The notes under the pieces are model-generated. The model saw nothing but the letters and a program-made list of their open reading frames with translations, ran no database searches and was not told where the DNA came from. The position numbers were made by a program, and so were the translations under genes. A stretch of 64,000 nt of DNA, taken from NCBI GenBank assembly GCA_949493535.1, contig CASZWJ010000001.1, forward strand, positions 204,850 through 268,849, written 5' to 3'. Source of the stretch: an uncultured Alphaproteobacteria bacterium (GTDB taxonomy: Bacteria > Pseudomonadota > Alphaproteobacteria > RF32 > CAG-239). This document shows positions 1-9,485 of this stretch, piece by piece. Position 1 is the first letter of the stretch. Each line of letters begins with the position of its first letter.

Positions 1-624
1 TTCATTGTAGCCTTCAAGCATGTTAATCCGCCCGTTGTTTTTCAGGCGGATGGTGCCGTTGGGCAACAAGGTGCCGCCGAGTTTGTCCGCCCAGCTTTGC
101 GGATTGTTTTTGACGCTCAAATCCAAATCAGGTTCGGCCATTGCCGCCCGCTGGATTTTTTGTATGGTTTTTTTGCCGTAATCCTGATTGAGAATCCGGA
201 AAAACTCCGGTGGAAAAAATTCGCCCGAATCCGATTTTTTTAATTCTTCTTTTTGTTCGGCAACTTTTCGCAAAACGGCATTGACAAAGCCGCCGACATA
301 TTTGTCGGCCGTTTTTTTCGTGATTTCGACATAGGAATTGATGACGGCATAATCGGGAGTGTTAAGGTATAAAATTTCCGCCGTTCCCAGATACAACGCG
401 TATTTTCCTGACGCAGCCGCGGCCGGCAGTTTCTTTTTTACAAATTTTTTTAAAGTTTTTTTGATGAAAACCAAATGGCGCAGCGCGGTCAAAACCAACA
501 TATTTATAAAAGCGGAATCCTGCGGCGGAATTTCCGGCATGCCGAGTTTGGCATCACTGAAAAAGACTTTTTCATCCAGAATTTTCTGCATTATTTCAAC
601 GGCAATGCGGCGCGGTTCGGTCAT
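1..624 (-). CDS. rsmB: 16S rRNA (cytosine-C5) methyltransferase RsmB, N-terminal part (cut by window edge)
   Basis: The reading frame is open from an ATG at 622-624 to the left edge of the window, giving about 208 residues with no stop. The N-terminal ~135 residues look like the NusB-type RNA-binding domain of RsmB/Sun: a helical stretch beginning RRIAVEIMQKIL, then LYLGTAEILYL and YVGGFVNAVLRKV. The catalytic Rossmann domain lies beyond the edge. The family methylates C967 of 16S rRNA with SAM. It is transcribed away from the DUF3576-leuS block. The assignment rests on the NusB-like domain only, so another NusB-domain methyltransferase is possible. Confidence 0.85.
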   Translation of the reverse strand, partial: MTEPRRIAVEIMQKILDEKVFFSDAKLGMPEIPPQDSAFINMLVLTALRHLVFIKKTLKKFVKKKLPAAAASGKYALYLGTAEILYLNTPDYAVINSYVEITKKTADKYVGGFVNAVLRKVAEQKEELKKSDSGEFFPPEFFRILNQDYGKKTIQKIQRAAMAEPDLDLSVKNNPQSWADKLGGTLLPNGTIRLKNNGRINMLEGYNE

Positions 625-752
625 GGTTTTCCTTCTTGTCCTTTATTTAACATTCGGGCGTATTGTAGTGGAAGTTTTTTATTAAGTCTATTGTGTTTTG
701 CAGAAAATTACTTTATTCTCAGCTAAAGTTTAAACAAATGAAGGATTGTATT

Positions 753-1190
753 ATGAAAAAGCTTATTCCGGCATTTTTGCTTTGTTCAATTTTTTTGTGC
801 GGCTGTTCATATCTTTCAAAATTGAACCCGTGGGGCGGTACCGAAGAAGAAAAAGTTTACGAAGCTCCCGAAGTCAACGAATTCTTGTGGCGGGCTGCTC
901 TTGACAAAACAAAATTTATGCCTTTGTCGGTTAAAGATGCCAAAAGCGGAAGGATTGTTACCGGCTGGTATCAGGTTGCCGGCCAGCCGGCCGAACGTTT
1001 TAAGCTTGAAATCAGAGTGCTTTCGGAAAAGCTTAGGGCCGATTGTTTGAAAGTCAGCGGCACCGTTGAGAAGACAGTTAACGGAAAATGGAGCGGGGAA
1101 CCGATGAAGCGTTCTATGCTTAATGCCATAGAGCTTTCTATTCTGGAAAGGGCCAGAGTTTTATACCAGCAAAGTTTAGATAATGATTAA
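753..1190 (+). CDS. DUF3576-family outer-membrane lipoprotein
   Basis: A 145-residue protein with a lipoprotein signal peptide: MKKLIPAF, a hydrophobic core, then FLCGC with the lipidated Cys at residue 18. The ATG at 753 is chosen because AAGGA lies about 8 bases upstream and it puts the signal at the N-terminus; a longer frame exists from 693. The C-terminal ~100 residues resemble the alphaproteobacterial DUF3576 family, whose role is unknown. It lies 21 bp ahead of leuS, a linkage I recall from other alphaproteobacteria. Probable envelope protein; no enzymatic motif seen. Confidence 0.8.
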   Translation: MKKLIPAFLLCSIFLCGCSYLSKLNPWGGTEEEKVYEAPEVNEFLWRAALDKTKFMPLSVKDAKSGRIVTGWYQVAGQPAERFKLEIRVLSEKLRADCLKVSGTVEKTVNGKWSGEPMKRSMLNAIELSILERARVLYQQSLDND

Positions 1191-1211
1191 TGTGACTAGG
1201 AATTTAGGAAA

Positions 1212-3695
1212 ATGAGCGACAGATATAACGGAAAAAACAGTTATGAAGAATGGTCGAAAGAATGGAAATTAGAAGACCGTTATAATTTTAAGACTATTGA
1301 AAGCAAATGGCAGAAAATCTGGAATAATGAAGAAGCTTATAAGGTTGAAATAAATAAAGATAAAGAGAAATTTTATGCGTTGGTCGAATTTCCTTATCCG
1401 TCCGGTGCCGGCCTGCATGTGGGGCATCCGCGTTCTTATACGGCGCTTGACGTTATCTCCCGCAAAAAACGCATGCAGGGATTTAATGTTTTATATCCCA
1501 TGGGTTTTGATGCTTTTGGCCTGCCTGCCGAAAACTATGCGATTAAAACCGGCGTGCATCCTGCCGTTTCTACCAAAGCCAATATCGAAAACTTTACCCG
1601 CCAGTTGAAATCTCTCGGATTCAGTTTCGACTGGGACAGATGTTTTAATACCTGCGATCCCGAATATTACAAATGGACGCAATGGATGTTCATTAAGTTT
1701 TTTGAAAAAGGGCTGGCTTATAAAGACAAAATCGCAATCAACTGGTGTCCGAGCTGCAAGGTCGGCTTGGCCAATGAAGAGGTTGTCAACGGCTGCTGCG
1801 AGCGCTGCGGCGCCCAAGTCGTGCGCAAGGACAAAGAGCAATGGATGATTGCCATTACCAAATATGCCGACCGACTGATTAATGATTTGGACGATTTGGA
1901 TTTTATCGACCGCGTTAAATCGCAGCAGGTAAACTGGATCGGCCGTTCGGAAGGCGCCGAGCTTGATTTCGGTTTGGCCGACAAGAACGGCAACGCGCTT
2001 GAAGACAAAAGCATAACCGTCTTTACAACCCGTCCGGATACGACTTTCGGCGTGACTTATATGGTTTTGGCGCCGGAACATGAATTTGTAGAAAAATATA
2101 TGGACAGATTTGAGAATCCGGAAGAAGTTAAAGCATACGTTGCTGAAACAGCCAAAAAATCTGATTTGCAGCGCAATATGAGCGATGTCAAAACAGGTGT
2201 TGAGCTGAAAGGCATTAAGGCGAAGAATCCTTATACCGGCGCTTTGATTCCGGTTTATATTTCCGATTATGTCCTGACCGGTTACGGTACGGGCGCAATT
2301 ATGGCCGTGCCGGCGCATGACCAACGCGATTATGATTTTGCCAAAGCATTTAACCTGCCGATTATTCAGGTTTTGGAAGGCGGCGATATTTCCGAGAAGG
2401 CCTATGAAGAAGACGGGCCGCACATTAATTCTTCTTTCCTTGACGGTATGAACAAAGAAGACGGTATGCGCGCCGCGATTGATTATGCGGTTAAAAACGG
2501 TTTCGGACGTTCTAAAATTAACTATAAACTGCGTGACTGGGTATTCTCGCGCCAGCGTTACTGGGGCGAGCCGATACCGATGGTCTATTGCGAACATTGC
2601 GGCTGGCAGCCGATACCCGAATCCGAATTGCCTTTGACTTTGCCGGAAGTTCCTGATTTTCATCCGAATGACGAAGGCGAATCGCCGTTGTCAAAAGCCG
2701 GAGACTGGTTGAACGCAACTTGTCCGAAGTGTGGCGGACATGCCCGCAGAGAAACGGATACGATGCCGAACTGGGCCGGTTCCTCATGGTATTTCCTGCG
2801 TTATTGCGATCCGCATAATGACAAGGAATTTGCTTCAAAAGAAGCGCTGGACTATTGGATGAATGTTGACTGGTATAACGGCGGCATGGAGCATACGACT
2901 TTGCACCTGCTTTATTCCCGTTTCTGGCACAAGTTCTTGCATGATTGCGGTTTGGTTTCAACCAAAGAGCCTTATAACCGTCGGACGTCGCATGGCATGA
3001 TTTTGGCCGAGAACGGCGAGAAAATGTCAAAATCCCGCGGCAACGTGATTAATCCCGATGATATTGTCGCCGCTTATGGTGCCGATACGTTCCGTTTATA
3101 TGAAATGTTTATCGGGCCTTTCGATCAGGTTGCCATGTGGTCGGAAGAGAGCCTGATGGGCGTTTACCGTTTTGTTAATAAAGTTTACGGATTGTTCAAA
3201 AAAGTTGCAGATGTTCCTGCTTCCGAAAAAGATTTGCGGGCAATGCACAAATGTATTTTGGAAGTGACAGAGCGTATCGACCAGATGAAGTTTAATACAG
3301 CGGTTTCTTCTTTAATGGAGTATGTAAATTATATGTCGGGTCTGGAAAAAATTCCTTCCGAAATGTATTTGACGCTGCTCCGTCTGCTTTCTCCGTTCAC
3401 GCCGCATTTGGCTGAAGAAATGTGGGCGCGTATGGGCAAAACAACTTTAATCGTTGCCGAAGAATGGCCGGTCGGCGATGCCAAACTTGCCCAGGATAAT
3501 GTGGTGACAATTGCCGTTCAAATCTGCGGCAAAATGCGCGGCACGATTGAAATGCCGAAAGACGCTCCGCAGGCTGATGTTGAGAAAGCGGCTCTGGCTC
3601 TTGAGAATGTTAAGCGCCAGCTGGAAGGACAGCAAGTTGTTAAGGTTATTGTTGTTCCGAACAGAATCTGCAATATTGTTGCCAAGGCAGCTTAA
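1212..3695 (+). CDS. leuS: Leucyl-tRNA synthetase
   Basis: An 827-residue class Ia aminoacyl-tRNA synthetase that charges tRNA-Leu in the cytoplasm. The HIGH-type signature reads HVGH (69-72) in the LeuRS context PYPSGAGLHVGHPR. The KMSKS loop is at 604-608 (KMSKSRGNVINPDDIV). The connective peptide carries the editing domain (TTRPDTTFGVTYMVLAPEH), and Cys pairs (CPSC/CERC, CEHC/CPKC) suggest Zn-binding insertions. Start at 1212 follows TTTAGGAAA. It is followed by a strong terminator before lptE, so leuS and lptE-holA are separable units. Length is normal for a bacterial LeuRS. Confidence 0.98.
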   Translation: MSDRYNGKNSYEEWSKEWKLEDRYNFKTIESKWQKIWNNEEAYKVEINKDKEKFYALVEFPYPSGAGLHVGHPRSYTALDVISRKKRMQGFNVLYPMGFDAFGLPAENYAIKTGVHPAVSTKANIENFTRQLKSLGFSFDWDRCFNTCDPEYYKWTQWMFIKFFEKGLAYKDKIAINWCPSCKVGLANEEVVNGCCERCGAQVVRKDKEQWMIAITKYADRLINDLDDLDFIDRVKSQQVNWIGRSEGAELDFGLADKNGNALEDKSITVFTTRPDTTFGVTYMVLAPEHEFVEKYMDRFENPEEVKAYVAETAKKSDLQRNMSDVKTGVELKGIKAKNPYTGALIPVYISDYVLTGYGTGAIMAVPAHDQRDYDFAKAFNLPIIQVLEGGDISEKAYEEDGPHINSSFLDGMNKEDGMRAAIDYAVKNGFGRSKINYKLRDWVFSRQRYWGEPIPMVYCEHCGWQPIPESELPLTLPEVPDFHPNDEGESPLSKAGDWLNATCPKCGGHARRETDTMPNWAGSSWYFLRYCDPHNDKEFASKEALDYWMNVDWYNGGMEHTTLHLLYSRFWHKFLHDCGLVSTKEPYNRRTSHGMILAENGEKMSKSRGNVINPDDIVAAYGADTFRLYEMFIGPFDQVAMWSEESLMGVYRFVNKVYGLFKKVADVPASEKDLRAMHKCILEVTERIDQMKFNTAVSSLMEYVNYMSGLEKIPSEMYLTLLRLLSPFTPHLAEEMWARMGKTTLIVAEEWPVGDAKLAQDNVVTIAVQICGKMRGTIEMPKDAPQADVEKAALALENVKRQLEGQQVVKVIVVPNRICNIVAKAA

Positions 3696-3714
3696 AAACT
3701 GCGAATGAAATATA

Positions 3715-3752
3715 AAAAACACGCCGAGACGTTTGTCCGGCGTGTTTTTTTT
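3715..3752 (+). terminator. Rho-independent terminator after leuS
   Basis: Perfect 8-bp stem ACACGCCG (3719-3726) with CGGCGTGT (3738-3745), 11-nt loop, followed by a run of T to 3752. It ends the leuS transcript. Confidence 0.9.
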
Positions 3753-3910
3753 GAGGGTGTTTGCTTTAGATTAGTTAAAGGCATTTTCTAAAAGAAAATG
3801 GTTTGGCAAAGCAAAAAGAACGGTGACGCTGATTTCTGCAAAAAAATGATAGACTTGCTTAGCATTTATGCTAAAGTTCTTGCAGATGATGTTTTAAGTG
3901 GATTTTGTTG

Positions 3911-4450
3911 ATGAAAAAAATACTTTCTCTTTGCTTGGTTTGTTTATTGGTCGCTTGCGGTTTTGAACCGCTTTATGTGCAGAAAAAACATGACAACCTC
4001 TGGTATTTCGGCGGCGAGTTTGACACGTCGATTACCGAAGCTATGTCAGAAATTAAAATCCAGACGATTTCCGAACGTTTCGGACAGCAGGTTCGCAATG
4101 AATTGCTTGATATGTTGACACCGCTTGGGCAGCCGCGCAATCCGAAGTATCGCCTTTATGTTGATGTGGCGCCGAAAGAAATTATGCAGCAGGCTTTGCG
4201 TAAAGATATTACCGCAACCCGCGAAAGAGTCCGTTACAGCGTTAATTATCGTTTGGTTGAGGGCAATACGGAATTAGTCAGCGGAGACAGTATCGCTTAT
4301 GTCAGTTATGATATTTTGGCCAATCCGTATTCGACAACGACGGCCAAAAAGAAAATGGAAGGCAATGCAGCTAAGATTATTGCCAATGATATTGCTTTGC
4401 GAATCGGTGCATTTTTCCATGCTTATTTTAAGAAAGGCGTCCAGCCGTGA
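3911..4450 (+). CDS. lptE: LPS-assembly lipoprotein LptE
   Basis: A 179-residue lipoprotein with signal MKKILSLCLVCLLVACGF; the lipidated Cys is residue 16. LptE is the outer-membrane lipoprotein that plugs the LptD barrel and helps insert LPS. The family is poorly conserved, so the call rests on length, the lipobox followed by GFEPLY, which is typical of alphaproteobacterial LptE, and position between leuS and holA. ATG 3911 is chosen over the in-frame TTG at 3905. Its TGA overlaps the GTG of holA (GTGA), implying translational coupling. An unrelated small lipoprotein cannot be fully excluded. Confidence 0.85.
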   Translation: MKKILSLCLVCLLVACGFEPLYVQKKHDNLWYFGGEFDTSITEAMSEIKIQTISERFGQQVRNELLDMLTPLGQPRNPKYRLYVDVAPKEIMQQALRKDITATRERVRYSVNYRLVEGNTELVSGDSIAYVSYDILANPYSTTTAKKKMEGNAAKIIANDIALRIGAFFHAYFKKGVQP

Positions 4451-5481
4451 TTTATAAGCAGGCGCAAATTGACAAGTATTTGAAAAAGCCGGAACCGCAG
4501 ATTAAAGCTTTTGTCGTTTACGGCAGCAATGACGGTTTGGTTAACGAGTATGTCAAAAAGCTGGTGCAGACTGTTTCCAAAGATTTGTATGATCCGTTCA
4601 GCGTGGTTTATCTGAACGGTTCGGATGTGAATGCCGAAGTCAGCACTTTGTTTGCCGAATATTCCAGCCAGTCGCTTATGGGCGGGCGCCGCGTGATTGT
4701 GATTAAAGATGCGGACAATAATTTGACCAAGCATCTCAAAACAATGTTTGATGACTCAAAAACCGATACTCTGGTTGTGATTTCTTCAACTTCGCTGACC
4801 AAAAAGTCTTCTTTGGTTTCTTTGGCCGAAGAGCGTGACGATATGGGGTTAATCGCCTGTTATGAAGACCGCGACGAAGATATTTTTAATACGGCGCGCA
4901 GCATGTTTATTGAAAACGGGCTGACGATTAACAGCGAGGCTTTGCAGCTTTTGTGTGCCCGCCTGTCGAATGACCGCAAAACTAATTTGGGCGAGATTGA
5001 AAAGCTGATTACTTATATGGGCGATAAGAAAAACGTGTCGGTTGAAGATATTCAAAACTGTATCAGCGACCAGTCCAGTTCCAGCAGCGACGATATCTGC
5101 TATTTTGCCGCGGGAGGGCAGAGCGAAAAAGCCTTAAAGGCATTTCGCAAAATGATTAACGAGGGAAATGAACCGATTTCGATTGTCCGTTCGTTGTCTT
5201 ATCATTTTAGCAAAATTCTGACGGCAAAAGGCTTTGTCGAGAAGGGTGAAGCGATTGACAAAGTGATGTATAAGCTGACGCCGAGAGTTATTTTTTTCAG
5301 AGAAAGCAGTTTTAAAAAGCAAGTGGCGATATGGTCCAGAGACCGTCTGTTTTCCGTTTTGGAGCTGTTATACAAAGCCGAGCGAGACTGTAAGACGACC
5401 AATATGCCGGTTGAAGAAATTGTGTCGTATACGATTATGCAGATTTCGTCTGCGGCCGCCCGCTTGTCAAAAATTGTTTAG
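4447..5481 (+). CDS. holA: DNA polymerase III delta subunit
   Basis: A 344-residue protein with a GTG start overlapping lptE by 4 bp. HolA is the clamp-loader subunit that opens the beta clamp. It resembles the family across its length: N-terminal AAA-like domain opening IYKQAQIDKYLKKPEPQIKAFVVYGSNDGLVNEYVKKL (in several parts), then a helical lid and collar (RLSNDRKTNLGEIEKLITYMGD). As expected for delta, no functional Walker A motif is visible. It closes the leuS-lptE-holA neighbourhood and is followed by two copies of the TGTAC hairpin repeat. Confidence 0.93.
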   Translation: MIYKQAQIDKYLKKPEPQIKAFVVYGSNDGLVNEYVKKLVQTVSKDLYDPFSVVYLNGSDVNAEVSTLFAEYSSQSLMGGRRVIVIKDADNNLTKHLKTMFDDSKTDTLVVISSTSLTKKSSLVSLAEERDDMGLIACYEDRDEDIFNTARSMFIENGLTINSEALQLLCARLSNDRKTNLGEIEKLITYMGDKKNVSVEDIQNCISDQSSSSSDDICYFAAGGQSEKALKAFRKMINEGNEPISIVRSLSYHFSKILTAKGFVEKGEAIDKVMYKLTPRVIFFRESSFKKQVAIWSRDRLFSVLELLYKAERDCKTTNMPVEEIVSYTIMQISSAAARLSKIV

Positions 5482-5510
5482 GGCGTTTGCAAAAGGCTCT
5501 TCATGTTTGG

Positions 5511-5554
5511 AATTTTATTGCTCATGTATCGGTTGTATACATGGCTTAAAAATT
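5511..5554. repeat. TGTAC-hairpin repeat, copy 1 (variant, 3' of holA)
   Basis: Imperfect palindrome: AATTTTATTGCTCATGTAT, loop CGGTT, then GTATACATGGCTTAAAAATT. It has the layout of the copies at 31355, 41088 and 41964 (AT-rich lower stem, TCATGTA left tip) but with T in place of C at the tip. Lies 30 bp after the holA stop and may fold at the 3' end of that transcript. Confidence 0.6.
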
Positions 5555-5589
5555 GTCTAGCGGGCATCTAATACAGAAATAGCGGATAG

Positions 5590-5630
5590 CCGGTTTGATC
5601 ATGTACTTCTTGTACACTCCGTTTGCCAAC
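5590..5630. repeat. TGTAC-hairpin repeat, copy 2 (between holA and DUF378 gene)
   Basis: Contains the family tip TCATGTAC (5599-5606), loop TTCTT, then GTACACT (5612-5618), exactly as in the tuf and rplA copies. The lower stem is degenerate here. GATAGC at 5585 and GCTATC near 5655 could close a larger fold. No coding potential is seen in 5482-5682. Confidence 0.6.
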
Positions 5631-5682
5631 TTTCTTATTTCTTATTATTTGCCTCGCTATCCAATTTTTTTCTTGGTTTTGA

Positions 5683-5880
5683 TTATACTCTCGGGCTGCT
5701 GATGTATGGCGAAACGAGCAGGTACAAAGCGGCCAAACCGACCAGAATGTAAGTGATTGTCGTGAAAACGCTGGCGCCGAATAAAAATGTGACGAAGTTG
5801 AAGTTAAACAAACCGATTGAACCCCAGTTCAAGCCGCCGATAATTGTCAGGATTGACGATAATTTATTTAAAAAATTCAT
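5683..5880 (-). CDS. DUF378 (YuzA-like) small membrane protein
   Basis: A 65-residue protein with two predicted transmembrane segments. The opening MNFLNKLSSILTIIGGLNWG and the later GLAALYLLV are characteristic of DUF378 proteins, small inner-membrane proteins of unknown function. Start at 5880 follows AAAGGACAATTCA, a good ribosome site. It is divergent from the methyltransferase that begins downstream of it on the other strand. An overlapping plus-strand extension is a shadow. Confidence 0.85.
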   Translation of the reverse strand: MNFLNKLSSILTIIGGLNWGSIGLFNFNFVTFLFGASVFTTITYILVGLAALYLLVSPYISSPRV

Positions 5881-5971
5881 TGAATTGTCCTTTCAAAAAA
5901 AACAGTTGGGTAATTTATACATTTATGATATAGCTTCTTTCATCACGTTTTCAATGAGGCAAGGTCAGGTT

Positions 5972-6670
5972 ATGTATAGCGACAAGTTTCAAAAATTTAT
6001 TGATGTTTGGGCGAAAGAATTTGCAATTGAGCGCAGTATTGACGAGAAAATCTGCTGTGATAAAGACGGCAATCCGTTGCCTTGGTATACTTATCCGGCA
6101 ATTGAGTATTTGTCGCAATTTGATTATGGCAATAAGAAAATTTTTGAATACGGTTGCGGTTATTCTTCGCAGTTCTGGGCGCGTCGGGCTCAAAAAGTTA
6201 TCAGCATTGAAGACAATAAAGAATATTTTGCCCGCTGGCAGCAAGAATTTAATGAAAGCAATTTGGATATTCGCTGGCGGGATGAGGGCGAAATTTATGA
6301 AAAAGCGATTTTTGAAGAAGACAGCCTTTTTGACGTTATTGTGATTGACGGCAAGAGGCGGGTGGAATGTGCCGAAGCAGCGGTTAAGAAGCTGGCTGCG
6401 GGCGGTATGATAATCCTTGATGACAGTGACAGGATTAATACCAGCCGCGAATATGTCGACGCGGTTGCCTGTTTGAAAAAAGCCGATTTGATTCAGGTTG
6501 ATTTTTACGGTTTTTGCCCGATGAACAATTATACCAAAACAACATCTTTGTTTTTATCCCGCGATTTTAATTTTTGTTCGTTATATCAGGTCCAGCCGAT
6601 TAACGGAATCGGAAATTTATGGAGCATGTCTCGTCGGGAGCGCAAATCTTTTTGGAAAAAATCAATCTAA
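5972..6670 (+). CDS. Putative SAM-dependent methyltransferase
   Basis: About 232 residues from ATG 5972, preceded by AAGGTCAGG. Motif I of class I methyltransferases is visible as FEYGCGYSSQFWA (58-70), followed by an acidic strand end (SIEDNKEYF) and a VIVIDGKRR/MIILDDSDR pair matching motifs II and III. The substrate cannot be told. An upstream ATG at 5954 is possible. The frame stays open to 5753, but that part is antisense to the DUF378 gene and has no ribosome site, so I leave it out. A terminator follows at once. Confidence 0.75.
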   Translation: MYSDKFQKFIDVWAKEFAIERSIDEKICCDKDGNPLPWYTYPAIEYLSQFDYGNKKIFEYGCGYSSQFWARRAQKVISIEDNKEYFARWQQEFNESNLDIRWRDEGEIYEKAIFEEDSLFDVIVIDGKRRVECAEAAVKKLAAGGMIILDDSDRINTSREYVDAVACLKKADLIQVDFYGFCPMNNYTKTTSLFLSRDFNFCSLYQVQPINGIGNLWSMSRRERKSFWKKSI

Positions 6671-6709
6671 AAAACGTATTGCGGCTGAAGAGCGGCAATA
6701 CGTTTTTTT
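6669..6709. terminator. Bidirectional terminator
   Basis: Stem AACGTATTGC (6673-6682) with GCAATACGTT (6695-6704), flanked by A-run and T-run. Serves the methyltransferase on plus and the small membrane protein on minus. Confidence 0.9.
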
Positions 6710-6717
6710 GTTAAGAG

Positions 6718-6933
6718 TCAGGTGTCTTCAACCTGTTCGTCAAGCGGGGATTGCAACGGGGCTGTGATTGCTGCATAAAAGGAGCAGAGAAGCGTGATGA
6801 CAATGAACGCAATGACATAAGGACGTGTTGTCGGGTTGATCAGTCCGTAAATAATTAACCCGACAGCTCCGATTGTATAGGTACAGAGGCCCAGCATAAT
6901 CAGAGAATGGATTTTTGAGTCTTTTGACTTCAT
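6718..6933 (-). CDS. Small hypothetical membrane protein
   Basis: 71 residues with two hydrophobic segments (about residues 11-31 and 38-58) and a short acidic tail ending EQVEDT. I do not recognise the family. Start at 6933 has AAAGGCT upstream. It ends right at the bidirectional terminator, as a real gene would. Function unknown. Confidence 0.6.
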   Translation of the reverse strand: MKSKDSKIHSLIMLGLCTYTIGAVGLIIYGLINPTTRPYVIAFIVITLLCSFYAAITAPLQSPLDEQVEDT

Positions 6934-7056
6934 AGCCTTTAGGATTTAATAGTAATACTTGAATATATATAGAAAAAATCTTTAGCAAATGAATAATTAT
7001 TGAGATTTGCTAAGTCTATTTCCTAAAATATCTCTTGGCAAGAAGTAAATGTATTT

Positions 7057-7701
7057 TTAATCGGCAAGACTGCTGATTTCGGCGCGCAGTTCATCCAATC
7101 CCTGTTTTTTTTCTGAGCTGGTTGCAATAATGTCAACATAAGCTGCCGCGTGTTTTTTTATTGCCTCTTTTGTTTCAGCCATTACTTTTTCTAAGGCATT
7201 CCGGCTGATTTTATCTGTTTTGGTCAGGATAATCTGATAAGTGACCGCGGCTTTATCCAGCATATCCATAATTTCGGTATCTACTTTTTTTATGCCGTGG
7301 CGCGAATCAATCAAAACAAAGACACGCTTCAGGTTTACGCGCCCCTGCAAATAGGCAAATATCAGCTTTTGCCATTGTTTGACAATACTTTCCGGCGCTT
7401 GGGCAAAGCCATAGCCGGGCAGGTCTACAATATGAATTTGATTATTCAGGTTAAAGTAGTTTAATTGCTGGGTGCGTCCGGGGGTGTTTGACGTTTTGGC
7501 CAGCCCTTTTTGCGAGGTCAGCGCATTAATAATGCTCGATTTTCCGACATTTGACCTGCCGGCAAAAGCGACTTCCGGCATTTCCGTTAACGGCAGTTGT
7601 TCCAGATGAGCCACACCGAGGACAAAGGTGCAAGGCTGTTTAAACAACTCTTTGCCTTTGTCCAATTGTTCTTGTGTGAACTCCGGTGCGGTAAACTCCA
7701 T
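7057..7701 (-). CDS. engB: Ribosome biogenesis GTPase EngB/YsxC
   Basis: A 214-residue small GTPase. G1 is GRSNVGKS (48-55), G3 DLPGYG (93-98), G4 TKTD (159-162), with the family sequence [13 protein letters not shown] as switch I. EngB assists late assembly of the large ribosomal subunit. It is the last gene of the minus-strand cluster rpmH-rnpA-yidD-yidC-engB; its ATG directly abuts the yidC stop, so the two are co-transcribed. Confidence 0.97.
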   Translation of the reverse strand: MEFTAPEFTQEQLDKGKELFKQPCTFVLGVAHLEQLPLTEMPEVAFAGRSNVGKSSIINALTSQKGLAKTSNTPGRTQQLNYFNLNNQIHIVDLPGYGFAQAPESIVKQWQKLIFAYLQGRVNLKRVFVLIDSRHGIKKVDTEIMDMLDKAAVTYQIILTKTDKISRNALEKVMAETKEAIKKHAAAYVDIIATSSEKKQGLDELRAEISSLAD

Positions 7702-9375
7702 TTATTTTACTCCGTTTTTGCGCATAATGGCTTTTTGTTGAATGATTGAGAGAATATTGCTCAAACTCCAGTAAATAACCAAACCTGATGCAAAATGTCC
7801 GAGCATGAAGGTAAAGATTATCGGCAGCATCAGGAACATGCGTGCTTGATCCTTGTTGGTCGGCGCAGGGTTCAGACGCTGTTGGATAAACATGGTAATG
7901 CCCATGATTATCGGCCAGACGCCTACATCAAGCAAGGTCGGAATCGGCAGGTGGATAATTTTTGAAATTGTCAGCGGATCCGGTGCCGACAAATCTTTAA
8001 TCCAGCCGATAAACGGCGCGTGGCGGATTTCAATTGATATGTTCAAAACTTTATACAAGGAGAAGAAAACCGGAATTTGAATCAGCATAGGCAGGCAGCC
8101 GGCCGCCGGGTTGATTTTTTCTTTGCGGTAAAGAAGCATGGTTTCCTGCTGAAGCTTCATTTTGTCTTCGCCATAGCGTTCTTGAAGTTCTTTCAATTTC
8201 GGTTGGATTTTTTTCATTTTTGACATGCTGTCAAAAGATTTGCTGGCAATCGGATACATCGCCAGACGCAGCAAGGCCGCAAACAAAAGGATTGCCCAGC
8301 CCATATTGCCGATGATGTGGAACAGGAAGTCTAAGATATAGAAAAACGGTTTGGTCAGGAAATAATACCAACCGAAGTCTACTGCCAAGTCAAATTTTTC
8401 GATATTGAACTGTTTGGTATATTTATCGAGCAATTTAATTTCTTTTGCACCGGCAAACATTTTAACGCTGTTGGTGCCGACGGAAGAAGCTTCTATCGTT
8501 ACCGGAGCGCCGACGTAATCCGCCTGATAATTTTGCGGCGCGGTGTTGCTGAATTTGATTTTGCTTTCAGCATCATTTGTCAGAATGAAAGCGCTGAACC
8601 AGTAATGGTCGGAAAATCCGGCCCAGCCGCCTGTGGTTTTGAATGTTTCCGGTTCGCCTTTTTTTAATTTGCCGTATTTGATTTCTTTCAGGTCAGAATC
8701 GATAACGCCAATCAAACCTTCGTGAATTACGCCGCCTTTGGCATTCTCGGGGTCAATGCTGCGTTTGATTAAACCGTATGGGTATAACGTGATTTTGTTG
8801 CCGGTGTTGTTTTCAACGGCTTGGTCGATTTTGAACATGTAGTTTTCATCAACGGAAATTTTGCGGATGAATTTTATTCCTTGTCCGTTGCTCCATTCTA
8901 AAATCAACGGAGATGAGGGCGTTAATTCCGTACCTTTGATTGCCCAGACGGTATTGTTGTCGGGAACTTTTATTTGAGAATCTGTCGCCAGCCAGCCGAA
9001 TTCGGCATAATAAGGATTTTGGGTTTTAGCCGGGGCAAAGAGTTCGACATCAGAGCTGTCCGGATTGAGCGTTTGTTTGTATTTTGCCAAATAAAGCTCG
9101 TCAAAACGGCCGCCTTTGGCGCGGATGCTGCCGAATAATGACGGTGTGGCGATTTTGATACGTTTATCCTGAGAAAGGACGGTGTTCTTGTCTAAAGGCG
9201 TTTCGTCAAAAGTAACAGTGTTGCCGTTTTGCGCCGTATCTTCTGTCTGAATAACAGCTTCGGGAGCAGGCGTTTCTGTTTTGATTTCTTTTTTCGGGAA
9301 AATGGCATTTGTTACAAAAATTATGACAAGCGCCGAGATAACGGCTAAATATAATCCCTTAAGATCATCTTTCAT
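7702..9375 (-). CDS. yidC: Membrane protein insertase YidC
   Basis: A 557-residue Oxa1/YidC-family protein. An N-terminal transmembrane helix (about 7-26) is followed by a large periplasmic domain (to ~340), then the conserved five-helix C-terminal core with FDSMSKMKKIQPKLKELQER in the cytoplasmic loop and AAGCLPMLIQIPVFFSLYKV. It inserts and folds inner-membrane proteins alone or with SecYEG. Length and architecture are the Gram-negative type. It is 110 bp downstream of yidD and immediately upstream of engB. Confidence 0.97.
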   Translation of the reverse strand: MKDDLKGLYLAVISALVIIFVTNAIFPKKEIKTETPAPEAVIQTEDTAQNGNTVTFDETPLDKNTVLSQDKRIKIATPSLFGSIRAKGGRFDELYLAKYKQTLNPDSSDVELFAPAKTQNPYYAEFGWLATDSQIKVPDNNTVWAIKGTELTPSSPLILEWSNGQGIKFIRKISVDENYMFKIDQAVENNTGNKITLYPYGLIKRSIDPENAKGGVIHEGLIGVIDSDLKEIKYGKLKKGEPETFKTTGGWAGFSDHYWFSAFILTNDAESKIKFSNTAPQNYQADYVGAPVTIEASSVGTNSVKMFAGAKEIKLLDKYTKQFNIEKFDLAVDFGWYYFLTKPFFYILDFLFHIIGNMGWAILLFAALLRLAMYPIASKSFDSMSKMKKIQPKLKELQERYGEDKMKLQQETMLLYRKEKINPAAGCLPMLIQIPVFFSLYKVLNISIEIRHAPFIGWIKDLSAPDPLTISKIIHLPIPTLLDVGVWPIIMGITMFIQQRLNPAPTNKDQARMFLMLPIIFTFMLGHFASGLVIYWSLSNILSIIQQKAIMRKNGVK

Positions 9376-9485
9376 GCGTTCAAAATCCTTTTAATTAACT
9401 GGCATTGCGGCATGTATTGCAAAACTGCCGCTATTTATAAATATCTGGCTAATATTTATTATATTTCTTTTGTTAAAGCAAGCTT

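Noticed and set aside
1491-2663. A 390-codon frame antisense to leuS
   Set aside because: Shadow of leuS; no domain, start context or terminator.
5753-5971. N-terminal extension of the methyltransferase frame
   Set aside because: Antisense to the DUF378 gene, lacks a ribosome site and is absent from the methyltransferase fold.
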